From: Pantoea sp. Ep11b
GTDB lineage: Bacteria; Pseudomonadota; Gammaproteobacteria; Enterobacterales; Enterobacteriaceae
Direction: 5' to 3'
DNA: 64,000 nucleotides
Assembly: GCF_040783975.1 (NCBI RefSeq)
Contig: NZ_CP160631.1
Location: 1,364,001 to 1,428,000 of the forward strand
Shown here: one piece after another, positions 53,907 through 63,131 of the stretch
Numbering within the stretch: position 1 is the first letter of the stretch
How the letters are laid out: every line of letters starts with the position of its first letter
Made by a program: the position numbers and the translations under genes
The notes under the pieces: generated by a model
What the model was told of the DNA's origin: nothing
Databases searched by the model: none
Seen by the model: the letters and a program-made list of their open reading frames with translations, nothing else

Positions 53907-56900
53907 TCAGCCAGGCATCTGTTCGCTGAGATGCTGCTGCCGGACGCTCTCCGCCGCGCGTTTGCCGGCCAGGAAGGCGTGATCTGAATTGTAGTACTCC
54001 CACTCACTGTAGCGGCCCGACAGATGAATATCCTGCGTCAGGAGCCACTGACGTATCAGTGCGACGTTATCGCTGCGCGCATGGTCGTAGACCACGTATG
54101 CGTAAGGCATATCGACCTCTGAGGCGCAGAGCAGGGGATCCTCTGCGGTAATCATGCCGACGCGGATGCAATCCTGGCGGCAGCGCTCGATCAGGGCATC
54201 GCCTGTCAGCGGCAGCGGATGGGCAGCGTTATAGGTGATTTCGCAGGTTAAGCCAAAACCGCCCGGCGGATTGCAGTGCGGGCTGGCGTTGCCCTGCACA
54301 AAAATGCGATGAAACAGCGTATCGCCGGGATAGTAGATCCAGTGCTTTTCCGTCAGGTCAGCACGACCAATCCCCAGATTCACGCAGCGCACGGAGACAA
54401 ACTGAAGCTGTTTTGCCGCCCGTTGCACACTCTCCGGCACCTCGTCGCCCATCAGTTTAATCAGCTCCGGCAGCGGCATGGTGCTGATCAACTGCTCATA
54501 GCGGTAGTGGCGGCCATCCGCCAGCAGCGCGACGTGCGCCTGGGGATAGAGGCGGGTCAGGGTGGTGTCTGTTTCCAGAGTACATTTCAGATGGGGTAAA
54601 AAGCCGGACATCAGCGCCTGGAAGCCACCGCGAAGCGGATAGCCAAAACGCGCGTTCGGACCCACAGGTTTCGCCAGCGGTTGCAGCGCCCCATCAATGA
54701 TCTGTGCCAGGTCAGGCAGGGGAACCCGTCCACCCAGCCATGAGGTTTCCATGTCGGTCAGCGGCACTTTCCACAGTTTCTGGTTGTAGGGCAGGGCAAA
54801 ATGACGCGCGATGCCTTTACCCCAGGTCCGCATAATGAAGTGCTGGAAATCCTCATCGCCAGCCACGTCACCCATGCTGCTGCCCTCATCGGGAATCGCA
54901 CCATCCGCACAGCAGTCCCGCCGCGTCCGCGCCCGATCCAGCGGTGTGGCGACAGGGGTGGTTTCGCCGTAACGCGCCTCAATCGCCCCCAGCACACACT
55001 CTTTAACTATTCCGACCGGCAAGCCATGCAGCGCGGACTGGAAAGGATAGCGGGTATAGACGCCGTTGCTGTAGACCCAGGCTTCACGGGCCTGCCAGTG
55101 CAGATTGTCGCCCAGCAGCATCTCATAAAGCGCCAGGACATACGGGTCCTGCGAGAACATGATGTGCCCGGCATAATCGAAGGTAAAACCCCGATCGTCG
55201 ATGGAGCGGCACCAGCCGCCGGGTGTGCTATTTTTCTCCAGCACCACTGCACCTTCGCCATAGTGATAACCGGCACTCAGCCCGGTCGGGCCTGCGCCGA
55301 TGATCAGACAGGGCACCGCTTCACTTTCCAGCATCGCGGGCGTTAAGGTCATGACGTTCGCCTGAGCACTGACCCGATCTGCCGGCTCTGCTGCGGGCTG
55401 ACGCTGCGTCAGCGCCTGCTGGATTAGCGTATGTATCTGCTCCGCCGTGCGATCCCATGAGGTGGCATCCACTTTATCCTGCATCCGTCCCGTCAGGGCC
55501 AGCCGGTCTGCGGCACTCATCGTCATTGCCTGTTCACAGGCGGTGATAAAGTCAGCGTGGTTCTCCGCTACCGCCACCTCCTCTGCGTAGTGGCGTGCCA
55601 CATCGACAATGGCGGTACTCACAATCGGCAGTTGCGCCGCCATATACTCCAGCACCTTGGTGGGTGAGATGTAGCGGGTTGAGGCATTAATCGCAAACGG
55701 CATCAGGCAGACATCCCAGCCCGCCAGAAACTGTGGCAGCGCCTGATAGGGCTGCTGACCCATCCAGTGGATATTGGCACGCTGTGGCAGGCTGGCGGGA
55801 TCGATTTTCACGACCGGCCCGACCATCACAATCTGCCAGTCAGGATGAGTGTCCGCCAGCGCCGCAATCAGGGGCAGGTCGATGCGCTCATCCAGCACGC
55901 CGTAATAGCCCAGGCGCCGCGGCGGGATCGCATCCTGCAGCGGATGACGATTGCTGCGATCGCGCGCCTGCTCAAAATGGACCGCATCGACGCTGCTGGG
56001 GAAGCAGCAGACATGCGGATGTTTGTCGCGTCTGGCTTCATAGAGGCTGGTGCCGCCGGTGAAGACCAGATCGGCGCGGGTCATCAGTGCCGATTCACGC
56101 TGCTGGAGCTGGCGCGGCGCATTCCGGAAGGCGGAAAGCTCATCCATGCAATCATATATCACCAGCGCCGGATCAAACGGCGTCAGCAGCGGCAGCGCCA
56201 TCGGCGTGTAGAACCAGATCAGCGGCTGCTCATCCTCTTCCAGCAGCGGGGTCAGCAACGGCAGCAGCGGGGCGATCTGGCTGTCGTGAAAACCGGGTGC
56301 GTCGCTGTCCGTATGCGGCTGGATCACCGTGATATTGGCGGCAGGCGAACTCTGGTGCAGGCCCGGCTGTCCCGCCTGCCAGACCGGCTCTTCGACAAAC
56401 ACCACGCGATAGTGCTGCGCCAGACGTGTCAGTAGCTGCTGCGGACGCTGGAAAACAAATCCCCAGCGCAGATGGCTGAATACAAGCAGAACAGGTGGCT
56501 TCATGGTGTGCTCCTGGCGTTGATGTTGTTGGGCGTGAAGGTGCTGCAAAAAGTGCTGTGACTGGCGGAGTGCCTGGGCATAGGGCTGCTGCAACTGGCG
56601 GGCGTAAGGATCGGGCCCCAGCCGATCGAGATCCCATAATCCGCTGCGGGTCCAGAAGGTGGTCTCCTCCCATAAGGGGCGATCAAGGATCGGATAGAGG
56701 CAGATGCCGAGTAGCTCAACGCCTGCCAGCTGGGCCTGCGCAACCTGCGCGGTGATCTCCTGGATCCAGGCCCCGCGTCCGCTGCCGACGTGGCTGGTTT
56801 CTGCCAGCAGCAGCGGGCGCTGGTAACGCTGCCAGACCTGCTGCAGCATCCGATGCAGCGGCTGGCGGCGACGGTCGCCCAGATGCCAGTGGAGTCGCTG

Positions 56901-57668
56901 GCCTGAGCCCTGCTCCCACTGGTTGTCGTGGTAATAGTTGACGCCCACCAGATCGAGATAGCGCGGGGCACCGCCCAGTTCCGGATTGCGTCGGCCGCTC
57001 AGCATATCCCACGCCTGAAACTGGGTGTCGCACATCGCGCGTGCCACGTCTGAGCCCGCAGGATCGGCGGGATCGGCCACGATGTGGATCAGGGGATCGC
57101 AGTGCAGCAGACGCGCGCGCGGATCGGCCTGCCAGATCGCTTCGCAGGCGGCCAGGGTCGCGCGTACCAGCTGCTGTTTGGCCGCATCCGCCGGATCCGG
57201 CCCCGGCCTGGCGTCACAGGCGAACAGCCCGACCGAGATCCCCCAGCTGACAAACGAGATCTCATTCATCGGTGAATAGACCGGAGGCTGCTGATATAAG
57301 GGAGCCAGAAAGCGGGCCAGTGCACCGCAGAACGTGGCGAAACGACTGACAAAATCGTGATCAAACAGCGTGACGCCCGCGGGCCAGCCATAGTGACAGA
57401 TCGTCCAGCTCAGCTGGATGCCCTGTTGTTCGGCTGCCTGCATCCGGGCGGCGACGGAGGAGAAATCGTAGTGGCCGTCGCGCTCACACAACCGCCAGCC
57501 CACGCTTTCGCGCACGGTGCGAAAAGAGAAGGGGGCCAGGGCGGCATAATCCTCTGCTGCACGCGCCTGGTGCTGGTTCAGATCGTTCATCGACAGCGCA
57601 ACGCCTGACGGATTGATATGATCGGCACCTTCGTAACCGGCCTGCCAGAAACTGGAAAAGGGCGTCAT
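53907..57668 (-). CDS. Trifunctional fusion: glycoside hydrolase - glycosyltransferase - FAD/UDP-galactopyranose-mutase-like protein
   Basis: One frame of 1253 residues from ATG 57668 (CGGGAG upstream). Module 1, residues 1-388, is a TIM-barrel GH1/GH5-like glycosidase: RTVRESVGWRLCERDGHYDF, acid/base Glu in PVYSPMNEISF, nucleophile-position Glu in LLLAETSHVGSGRG. Module 2, about 389-770, is a GT-B glycosyltransferase: VFSHLRWGFVFQRPQQLLTR, YDCMDELSAF, and YISPTKVLEYMAAQLPIVST in the donor site. Module 3, about 785-1253, is an FAD protein: LIIGAGPTGLSAGYHYGEGA, PGGWCRSIDDRGFTFDYAGH, FGYPLRGGFQALM, ending YYNSDHAFLAGKRAAESVRQ. A role in surface-polysaccharide synthesis is inferred. An internal SD/ATG at 56504 may allow separate modules 2-3. 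Confidence 0.88.
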   Translation of the reverse strand: MTPFSSFWQAGYEGADHINPSGVALSMNDLNQHQARAAEDYAALAPFSFRTVRESVGWRLCERDGHYDFSSVAARMQAAEQQGIQLSWTICHYGWPAGVTLFDHDFVSRFATFCGALARFLAPLYQQPPVYSPMNEISFVSWGISVGLFACDARPGPDPADAAKQQLVRATLAACEAIWQADPRARLLHCDPLIHIVADPADPAGSDVARAMCDTQFQAWDMLSGRRNPELGGAPRYLDLVGVNYYHDNQWEQGSGQRLHWHLGDRRRQPLHRMLQQVWQRYQRPLLLAETSHVGSGRGAWIQEITAQVAQAQLAGVELLGICLYPILDRPLWEETTFWTRSGLWDLDRLGPDPYARQLQQPYAQALRQSQHFLQHLHAQQHQRQEHTMKPPVLLVFSHLRWGFVFQRPQQLLTRLAQHYRVVFVEEPVWQAGQPGLHQSSPAANITVIQPHTDSDAPGFHDSQIAPLLPLLTPLLEEDEQPLIWFYTPMALPLLTPFDPALVIYDCMDELSAFRNAPRQLQQRESALMTRADLVFTGGTSLYEARRDKHPHVCCFPSSVDAVHFEQARDRSNRHPLQDAIPPRRLGYYGVLDERIDLPLIAALADTHPDWQIVMVGPVVKIDPASLPQRANIHWMGQQPYQALPQFLAGWDVCLMPFAINASTRYISPTKVLEYMAAQLPIVSTAIVDVARHYAEEVAVAENHADFITACEQAMTMSAADRLALTGRMQDKVDATSWDRTAEQIHTLIQQALTQRQPAAEPADRVSAQANVMTLTPAMLESEAVPCLIIGAGPTGLSAGYHYGEGAVVLEKNSTPGGWCRSIDDRGFTFDYAGHIMFSQDPYVLALYEMLLGDNLHWQAREAWVYSNGVYTRYPFQSALHGLPVGIVKECVLGAIEARYGETTPVATPLDRARTRRDCCADGAIPDEGSSMGDVAGDEDFQHFIMRTWGKGIARHFALPYNQKLWKVPLTDMETSWLGGRVPLPDLAQIIDGALQPLAKPVGPNARFGYPLRGGFQALMSGFLPHLKCTLETDTTLTRLYPQAHVALLADGRHYRYEQLISTMPLPELIKLMGDEVPESVQRAAKQLQFVSVRCVNLGIGRADLTEKHWIYYPGDTLFHRIFVQGNASPHCNPPGGFGLTCEITYNAAHPLPLTGDALIERCRQDCIRVGMITAEDPLLCASEVDMPYAYVVYDHARSDNVALIRQWLLTQDIHLSGRYSEWEYYNSDHAFLAGKRAAESVRQQHLSEQMPG
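56502..56515 (-). promoter_or_regulatory. Internal ribosome site and ATG inside the fusion gene
   Basis: On the minus strand AGGAG (56515-56511) lies 6 nt before an in-frame ATG (56504-56502) at the start of the glycosyltransferase module (MKPPVLLVFSHL). It is a good Shine-Dalgarno exactly at a domain boundary, suggesting internal initiation or a former gene start. Confidence 0.6.
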
Positions 57669-58235
57669 GACATCTCCCGAAAAAAGCCAACACGATCCCC
57701 GCTGACGAGCCGTTGCTGAACGGGTCAGGGAGTTGAGTATGCAAAGCAGAGCAGCCGCTCTGAACGGACGGGCGATCCTTGCCATAAGCCACAGTCTGTT
57801 CTGTGGAAAATGCATGAGTGAGATAGCAGGTGTTAACGGGTCGCGCTATCGGCAGGAAAAAGCGGATTTCCGGGCTGTTAATCGGTTTTCTGGAACGCTT
57901 ACCGGAAAGTATAGGTTGGCAGGAATATATGGCAAGGTGTTGAATAGAAAAGAAAAAAAAGCGAAGCGGCAAAAGCGTTCCAGCAGGATGTAGTTATATC
58001 CAGCTTCTTTTTTCCCAAAAAGCGAAATAAACGCAGCGTGAACCGGCCGGCGGCTATTTTCAGCTTTGTTAACCTTTTCCTCTACATGCGGTCAGGTCAG
58101 ACTTACCGGCTTTCGCTCTGCTGCTTCGCTTGCCTTTTGCACGGCTGACGCCAGAATTGATTTATTACTGGCCTGAATCGCCGGATTATCAGCAAGCCTG
58201 TGAAGAGGCGCTTACTACAGGATGTTTAGCAGACT
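57669..58235. other. 567-bp divergent intergenic region
   Basis: Between the fusion gene and the YcaP-like gene. It contains an A-rich segment (57947-57962) and no supported gene or RNA. The length suggests complex control of the fusion gene. No JUMPstart element (GGCGGTAG) was seen. Confidence 0.45.
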
Positions 58236-58928
58236 ATGTTCTCATTCGACTGGCACCGATTTTTACTGAATGATCAACCGGCCACCTTTTTATTTGAGGT
58301 GATGGCACGGGTCCTGATCGCTTATCTGGTCGTTTTTACCTTTCTGAAAGTGTCAGGCCGTCGCGGTGTGCGTCAGCTGTCGCTGTTTGAACTGGTCGTG
58401 ATTCTGACGCTGGGTTCGGCATCCGGTGACGTGACGTTTTACGACGATGTGCCGGTGTTGCCGGTCATCATGGTGTTTGTGGTGCTGCTGGCGCTCTATC
58501 GGCTGACTACCTGGCTGACGGCACACAGCCCGCGCTTTTCCCGGCTTATTCAGGGCGACGTCATCACTCTGATTCAGGAAGGGGTCTATGTGCTGGAGAG
58601 TCTGGATCGGCTCAATATTTCTGAAGATGAGTTTTATATGGAATTGCGTCAGAGCGGCGTTGAGCATCTGGGTCAGATCCGGCTGGCGCTGGTGGAGGTC
58701 GATGGTCAGCTCAGCCTCTATTTCTATGACGACGATGAGATGCGCGCCGGGTTAAGTGTGCTGCCTCCTGCGCACCGGCAGGATTACAGCCGCGTGCCAG
58801 TCAGTGCGCTCTACGCCTGCACCCATTGCGGTCAGACCCGGATGATTGAGGCGCAGCAGCAGGCCGTCTGTCCACGCTGTCAGCGGCAGCGCTGGTCTGC
58901 GGCACTCACCGTGCGCCGTCTGCATTAA
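58236..58928 (+). CDS. DUF421 membrane protein with zinc-ribbon tail (YcaP-like)
   Basis: 230 residues, the length of E. coli YcaP. TM helices cover about residues 15-100 (VMARVLIAYLVVFTFLKVSG; GRRGVRQLSLFELVVILTLG; VPVLPVIMVFVVLLALYRLT). The DUF421 domain follows, with QLRQ-type helix and IRLALVEVDGQLSLYFYDDD. The C-terminal zinc ribbon shows YACTHCGQTR and VCPRCQRQRW. Similar to YcaP throughout; function unknown. The second DUF421 protein of the window, longer than that at 49557. Confidence 0.88.
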   Translation: MFSFDWHRFLLNDQPATFLFEVMARVLIAYLVVFTFLKVSGRRGVRQLSLFELVVILTLGSASGDVTFYDDVPVLPVIMVFVVLLALYRLTTWLTAHSPRFSRLIQGDVITLIQEGVYVLESLDRLNISEDEFYMELRQSGVEHLGQIRLALVEVDGQLSLYFYDDDEMRAGLSVLPPAHRQDYSRVPVSALYACTHCGQTRMIEAQQQAVCPRCQRQRWSAALTVRRLH

Positions 58929-59066
58929 GGACCCGTCACTGACCGGTTCATCGCCGCTAAACCGGTCGCAGTCTGTTGCTGCTCCCCACATAACTTTGCC
59001 TGTTACTGACAGAAAACGAAAACCTTTCGGGCAGCATAACCGCACCGTTTCTGCTGAGGTGTGCTT

Positions 59067-59273
59067 ATGAAAGCCAGGCTGGCCAGTGCATTACTGTTTT
59101 TATTTCTCTCCTGTGGCGCGTTTGCACAACAGGTGATTGGTGAAAGTCATCCGCACTCGCGCAGCGCGCGATGGCTGGAGCATGGGAGTCAGGTGGATAC
59201 GGCGGATTCGCCGGATGAACATCTGCTGGAAAGGCGGGAGTGGCGGAGCAGCCTGCAACGCAGGCCGTCCTGA
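59067..59273 (+). CDS. Small secreted protein, unrecognised
   Basis: 68 residues from ATG 59067, with GAGGTG 6 bp upstream. Signal peptide MKARLASALLFLFLSCGAFA, then a polar, His/Arg/Glu-rich mature part of about 48 residues (QQVIGESHPHSRSARWLEHG). No known family. Followed at once by a long perfect palindrome. A real gene is likely from its start signals and signal peptide, but it could be lineage-specific. Confidence 0.6.
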   Translation: MKARLASALLFLFLSCGAFAQQVIGESHPHSRSARWLEHGSQVDTADSPDEHLLERREWRSSLQRRPS

Positions 59274-59278
59274 CCCCG

Positions 59279-59306
59279 GTTCCCGGCAGAGAGCTCTGCC
59301 GGGAAC
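59279..59306. repeat. Perfect 13-bp inverted repeat
   Basis: Arms GTTCCCGGCAGAG / CTCTGCCGGGAAC with 2 bp between. It lacks a T tract on either strand. It may block transcription read-through between the convergent small secreted gene and the alcohol dehydrogenase, or serve as an mRNA-stabilising hairpin. Confidence 0.7.
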
Positions 59307-59342
59307 GCAGGGGCGGCGTTAATCCCTCCGGGCCGGTGACAT

Positions 59343-60536
59343 TTATATCGTCGCCTGCGTGGCCGTCATGCCGGGAACCAGAATGATCTTACGGCACTCC
59401 TCTTCGCGTCTGGCGAAGATGTCATAGCCGCGTGCGGCATCTTCCAGCGGCAGATGGTGGGTGACAATCTCTTCCGGCGTCAGATGCCCCTCTTCGATCA
59501 GCTTCAGCAGATCAGGCAGATAGGCGTGAACATGCGTCTGTCCCATTTTAAAGGTCAGCCCTTTGTCGAAGGCATCACCAAACAGGAAGCCGTGAATAAA
59601 TCCGGCGTAGACGCCCGGCACGCTGACGATACCGCCACGACGGACCGCGGCAATACACTGACGCAACGCTTTACCGCTGCTGCCCTCCAGTTTGAGATTG
59701 GTGAGCACCGTCTCCGTCATGCTGCCTTTTGCCTCGAAGCCGACGGCGTCGATCACCGCATCCACACCCCGGTTGCCGGTGCTGTGTTCGATAATCCAGC
59801 CAGCCGGATCGTCGATATCGTCGAAGTTAATCGGGATGACGCCGTAGCGTTCGCGGGCAAAGTTCAGACGATAGTTATTGTGGTCAATCATGAAGATCTG
59901 CTCGGCGCCCTGCTGACGGGCGCAGGCGGCACTCAGCAGCCCCACCGGCCCGGCCCCGAAAATCGCCAGGCTGGAGCCCGGTTTTACTTCGGCATTCTTC
60001 ACTGCCTGCCAGGCCGTGGGCAGAATGTCGGACAGGAACAGTACCTTCTCATCTGACAGCACCGAGGGCACCTTAAACGGGCCGGTGTTGGCCTTCGGCA
60101 CCCGTACATACTCCGCCTGGCCGCCGGGCACGCCGCCATAAAGCTTACTGAAGCCAAACAGCGCCGCGGGAGGCGTGATGTTTTTGCGGTTCAGGATCGC
60201 GCCCCGGCCGCTGTTGGTATTTTCACAGGCAGCGTACTGGCTCAGCAGACAGAAAAAGCAGTCGCCACAGGCGATAACGAACGGGATCACCACCCGATCG
60301 CCTTTGGCGACGGCGGTCACGGCGCTGCCGGTCTCGACCACTTCCCCCATAAACTCATGACCAAAGATATCGCCATGCCCGGTTCCGGGGATCTTGCCAC
60401 GGTAGAGGTGCAGATCGGAGCCGCAAATCGCGGTGGCCGTCACACGCAGAATGATGTCATCTGCGGCTTCCAGCCCCGGGTCCGGCACGTTGTCCACGCT
60501 GACTTTATGCGGACCGTGATAGGTTAATGCTTTCAT
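59343..60536 (-). CDS. Zinc-dependent alcohol dehydrogenase (formaldehyde-dehydrogenase-like MDR)
   Basis: 397 residues. Medium-chain dehydrogenase: catalytic Zn site at [12 protein letters not shown] and [15 protein letters not shown], structural-Zn-like cysteines in [20 protein letters not shown] and the NAD-binding loop [20 protein letters not shown], followed by [15 protein letters not shown]. The long inserted loop ([20 protein letters not shown]) marks the glutathione-independent formaldehyde dehydrogenase/threonine-dehydrogenase-like group. Likely oxidises small alcohols or detoxifies formaldehyde; the substrate is not determined. Confidence 0.9.
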   Translation of the reverse strand: MKALTYHGPHKVSVDNVPDPGLEAADDIILRVTATAICGSDLHLYRGKIPGTGHGDIFGHEFMGEVVETGSAVTAVAKGDRVVIPFVIACGDCFFCLLSQYAACENTNSGRGAILNRKNITPPAALFGFSKLYGGVPGGQAEYVRVPKANTGPFKVPSVLSDEKVLFLSDILPTAWQAVKNAEVKPGSSLAIFGAGPVGLLSAACARQQGAEQIFMIDHNNYRLNFARERYGVIPINFDDIDDPAGWIIEHSTGNRGVDAVIDAVGFEAKGSMTETVLTNLKLEGSSGKALRQCIAAVRRGGIVSVPGVYAGFIHGFLFGDAFDKGLTFKMGQTHVHAYLPDLLKLIEEGHLTPEEIVTHHLPLEDAARGYDIFARREEECRKIILVPGMTATQATI

Positions 60537-60686
60537 CTGTTCATCTCCTGCTGATAGGGGAATGGCGGCCAGACCGGAGAGGCTGACAACCGGCGGGGAA
60601 GACTCAGGGAACCTGAAATCGAAACCTGCCTGAAGTGTAGTAACCCTTTGAGGAGTAAGCAGAGCGGCAGAGCAGACCGGGCGGTT

Positions 60687-61277
60687 TCAGCCGGGCTGGC
60701 AGGGCGGATGCAGCCGGGTGGAGGTCGCCGTCACGGCAGGGGCGTCGGGCTGCCAGCGCGTCAGATCGGACAGCGCCCGACGGTAGTCCGTGTCGATCTG
60801 AGCCGGAACCTGTTCGATATAGTGATACGCGTGCGCCCGTGTCTCTCCCGTGAGCTGCTGCAGATAGTGACAGGCATCCTCCAGCGTCGGGATCTGGCCT
60901 TCAACGCCCGCCATACGCGCGGGCAGGCCGGTCCAGATCAGGCCTTCAATCCCCTTCGCCTGCGCCCACGTCGCCAGTGGCCCGGCGGCGGTATCGGTCA
61001 CGGTCATCATGCCAATGCCGTCGACGCGGCGGTCCGGAATCGCCTCGCGAATGCGCAGGGCGCGGCAGGCGCTCTCCAGCGAGGCGGTATTCAGCCACGC
61101 CCAGAGCACCGGCACCGGACGGGCATTGAGGCAGATGGCTGTTGAGAGTTCGCCGCCGTCTGCGATGCGCACAAATTCAATCGGTACAGCAGGACCATCA
61201 TGGTGCCACTGGCTGGCTACCGGCAGTGCGCCAGCTTTCCAGATTAGCGATCCCCATCCAAGGCAGGCAATTTTCAT
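60687..61277 (-). CDS. Gamma-glutamylcyclotransferase-like protein
   Basis: 196 residues. The N-terminus MKIACLGWGSLIWKAGALPV resembles the YGSL / GWGSLIW nucleotide-loop-like motif of gamma-glutamylcyclotransferase-fold proteins, followed by IEFVRIADGGELSTAICLNA. The expected catalytic Glu region is around AKGIEGLIWTGLPARMAGVE. The C-terminal tail (DAPAVTATSTRLHPPCQPG) is disordered. The enzymatic activity is unproven. No partner nearby. Confidence 0.72.
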   Translation of the reverse strand: MKIACLGWGSLIWKAGALPVASQWHHDGPAVPIEFVRIADGGELSTAICLNARPVPVLWAWLNTASLESACRALRIREAIPDRRVDGIGMMTVTDTAAGPLATWAQAKGIEGLIWTGLPARMAGVEGQIPTLEDACHYLQQLTGETRAHAYHYIEQVPAQIDTDYRRALSDLTRWQPDAPAVTATSTRLHPPCQPG

Positions 61278-61639
61278 TCTCTTCTCCTGAGTACCGGTAA
61301 GCGTTATCGCGATACCGCCACTTAAAGCGTAGACCGTTGCGCTAATCCGTTACAGGGATCACCTTTTCAGGGCGGTAATTCGTCAGCAAAGATGGCATGA
61401 TCGCCGCGCAATGGCGTTGCACAACCTGACGGTTTTTTCAGCAATCCATGCGTGTTTGTCGGCATGGCTTGAACTTTTATCGTCAGGTAGTGTAAAAGGT
61501 GGCGCACGCAAACGATTACCTGTCCACGGGGCGGGTCAGCAGAATCGCTGATCCCTCCTGCGGCAGCTGAGGCGCAGGGCGGGGAAGATGACCTGCCTGG
61601 CGGCTCAGGCTACTGGCGGCTTTTAACACGGAATATCTG
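61278..61639. other. 362-bp divergent intergenic region
   Basis: Holds promoters for the GGCT-like gene and the serine transporter. No ORF or RNA recognised. The ribosome site before 61640 is weak. Confidence 0.45.
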
Positions 61640-62926
61640 ATGAAAACCACGCAAACTGGCACGCTTGGCGCGCTTGAGAGGGACGTCGATACAGGATGGC
61701 GTAAAACCGACACCATGTGGATGCTGGGCCTCTATGGCACCGCGATAGGCGCGGGTGTGCTGTTCCTGCCCATCAATGCTGGCGTCGGCGGGCTGATCCC
61801 GTTGATTATCATGGCGATACTGGCCTTTCCGCTGACCTTTTACGCGCATCGCGCCCTGACACGGTTTGTTCTGTCCGGTAAAAATCCCGCAGGCGATATC
61901 ACGGAGGTGGTCGAGGAGCATTTTGGCGTCGGCGCGGGCAAAGTCATTACGCTGCTCTACTTCTTTGCTATCTATCCGATCCTGCTGATGTACAGCGTGG
62001 CGATTACCAACACGGTGGAGAGCCTGATGGTCAATCAGCTCGGCCTGGTGCCACCGCCCCGCGCGCTGCTGTCGCTGCTGCTGATTGTCGGACTGATGAC
62101 CATTGTGCGCTTCGGCGAAAAGATGATCGTCAAAGCGATGAGCGTGCTGGTTTATCCCTTCGTGGCGGTGCTGATGCTGATGGCCTGCTATCTGATCCCG
62201 CACTGGCACGGCGCTGCGTTTTCCACGCTGAGCGTTCAGCCTGCTGGCAGCAGCCTGTGGATGACGCTGTGGCTGGCGATCCCGGTGATGGTCTTTTCAT
62301 TCAACCATTCGCCAATCATCTCCTCTTTTGCGCTGGCAAAGCGCGAAGAGTATGGCGACGCCGCTGAGAAAAAATGTTCGCGCATCCTGGCCTGCTCACA
62401 CCTGATGATGGTGGTTACGGTGATGTTCTTTGTCTTCAGCTGCGTGCTGAGCCTGTCGCCGGAAGATCTGCATGCCGCCAAGGCGCAGAACATCACCATC
62501 CTCTCCTATCTGGCTAACCATTTTCAGGTGCCGATGATCGCCTGGCTTGGGCCGCTGATTGCTATCGTGGCGATCACCAAATCGTTCCTGGGTCACTATC
62601 TGGGCGCGCGCGAAGGGTTTAACGGCATAGTAAGTAAGGCGCTGCGCAGCCGGGGCAAAAGCCTTGCGCCCGCCCGGCTGAATCGCCTGACCTCTCTGTT
62701 TATGCTGCTGAGCACCTGGCTGGTAGCGACGCTGGACCCGAATATTCTCGGCATGATTGAGACGCTTGGCGGCCCGGTTATCGCCATGATCCTGTTCCTG
62801 ATGCCGATGTACGCCATCCAGAAAGTCCCGGCGATGCGGCAGTACAGCGGCAGAATCAGCAACCTGTTTGTCGTGCTGGTTGGGCTGATAGCCATCTCCG
62901 CCATCTTCTATTCACTGGTGAAGTAA
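61640..62926 (+). CDS. Serine/threonine:H+ symporter, SdaC/TdcC family
   Basis: 428 residues (E. coli SdaC 429), an 11-TM HAAAP-family carrier. Motifs: MWMLGLYGTAIGAGVLFLPI at about residues 26-45, AFPLTFYAHRALTRFVLSGK, PVMVFSFNHSPIISSFALAK and IVAITKSFLGHYLGAREGFN. Closest to SdaC by recall. No serine deaminase gene (sdaB) follows, unlike E. coli sdaCB, so I withhold the symbol. Imports L-serine with protons. Confidence 0.88.
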   Translation: MKTTQTGTLGALERDVDTGWRKTDTMWMLGLYGTAIGAGVLFLPINAGVGGLIPLIIMAILAFPLTFYAHRALTRFVLSGKNPAGDITEVVEEHFGVGAGKVITLLYFFAIYPILLMYSVAITNTVESLMVNQLGLVPPPRALLSLLLIVGLMTIVRFGEKMIVKAMSVLVYPFVAVLMLMACYLIPHWHGAAFSTLSVQPAGSSLWMTLWLAIPVMVFSFNHSPIISSFALAKREEYGDAAEKKCSRILACSHLMMVVTVMFFVFSCVLSLSPEDLHAAKAQNITILSYLANHFQVPMIAWLGPLIAIVAITKSFLGHYLGAREGFNGIVSKALRSRGKSLAPARLNRLTSLFMLLSTWLVATLDPNILGMIETLGGPVIAMILFLMPMYAIQKVPAMRQYSGRISNLFVVLVGLIAISAIFYSLVK

Positions 62927-62934
62927 CCCGAAAA

Positions 62935-62966
62935 CAGGCACATCCCACCGCGCGGAGGTGTGCCTG
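62935..62966 (+). terminator. Possible terminator of the serine transporter gene
   Basis: 8-bp arms CAGGCACA / TGTGCCTG with a 16-nt GC-rich loop; a loosely T-rich stretch (CTTTCTCCCTTTT) follows. Confidence 0.45.
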
Positions 62967-63131
62967 CTGCCTTTCTCCCTTTTCCTGCCTGCAATCTGTC
63001 CCTTCACGACCATTATCACTGGCCGTGCACGCCTTTCAGACGCATCTGGTTAGCAATAGTTACATCTGTTACCGGTTCACATGGTAGAGTAAACGCGAAT
63101 AGTTATTATTTCTTTAAAGGACAGGAGAAAC

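Noticed and set aside
63095..63113. Fur-box-like AT-rich stretch before the binding-protein gene
   Set aside because: It shares only scattered bases with the 19-bp Fur consensus. The gene type makes iron control plausible but the site itself is not convincing.
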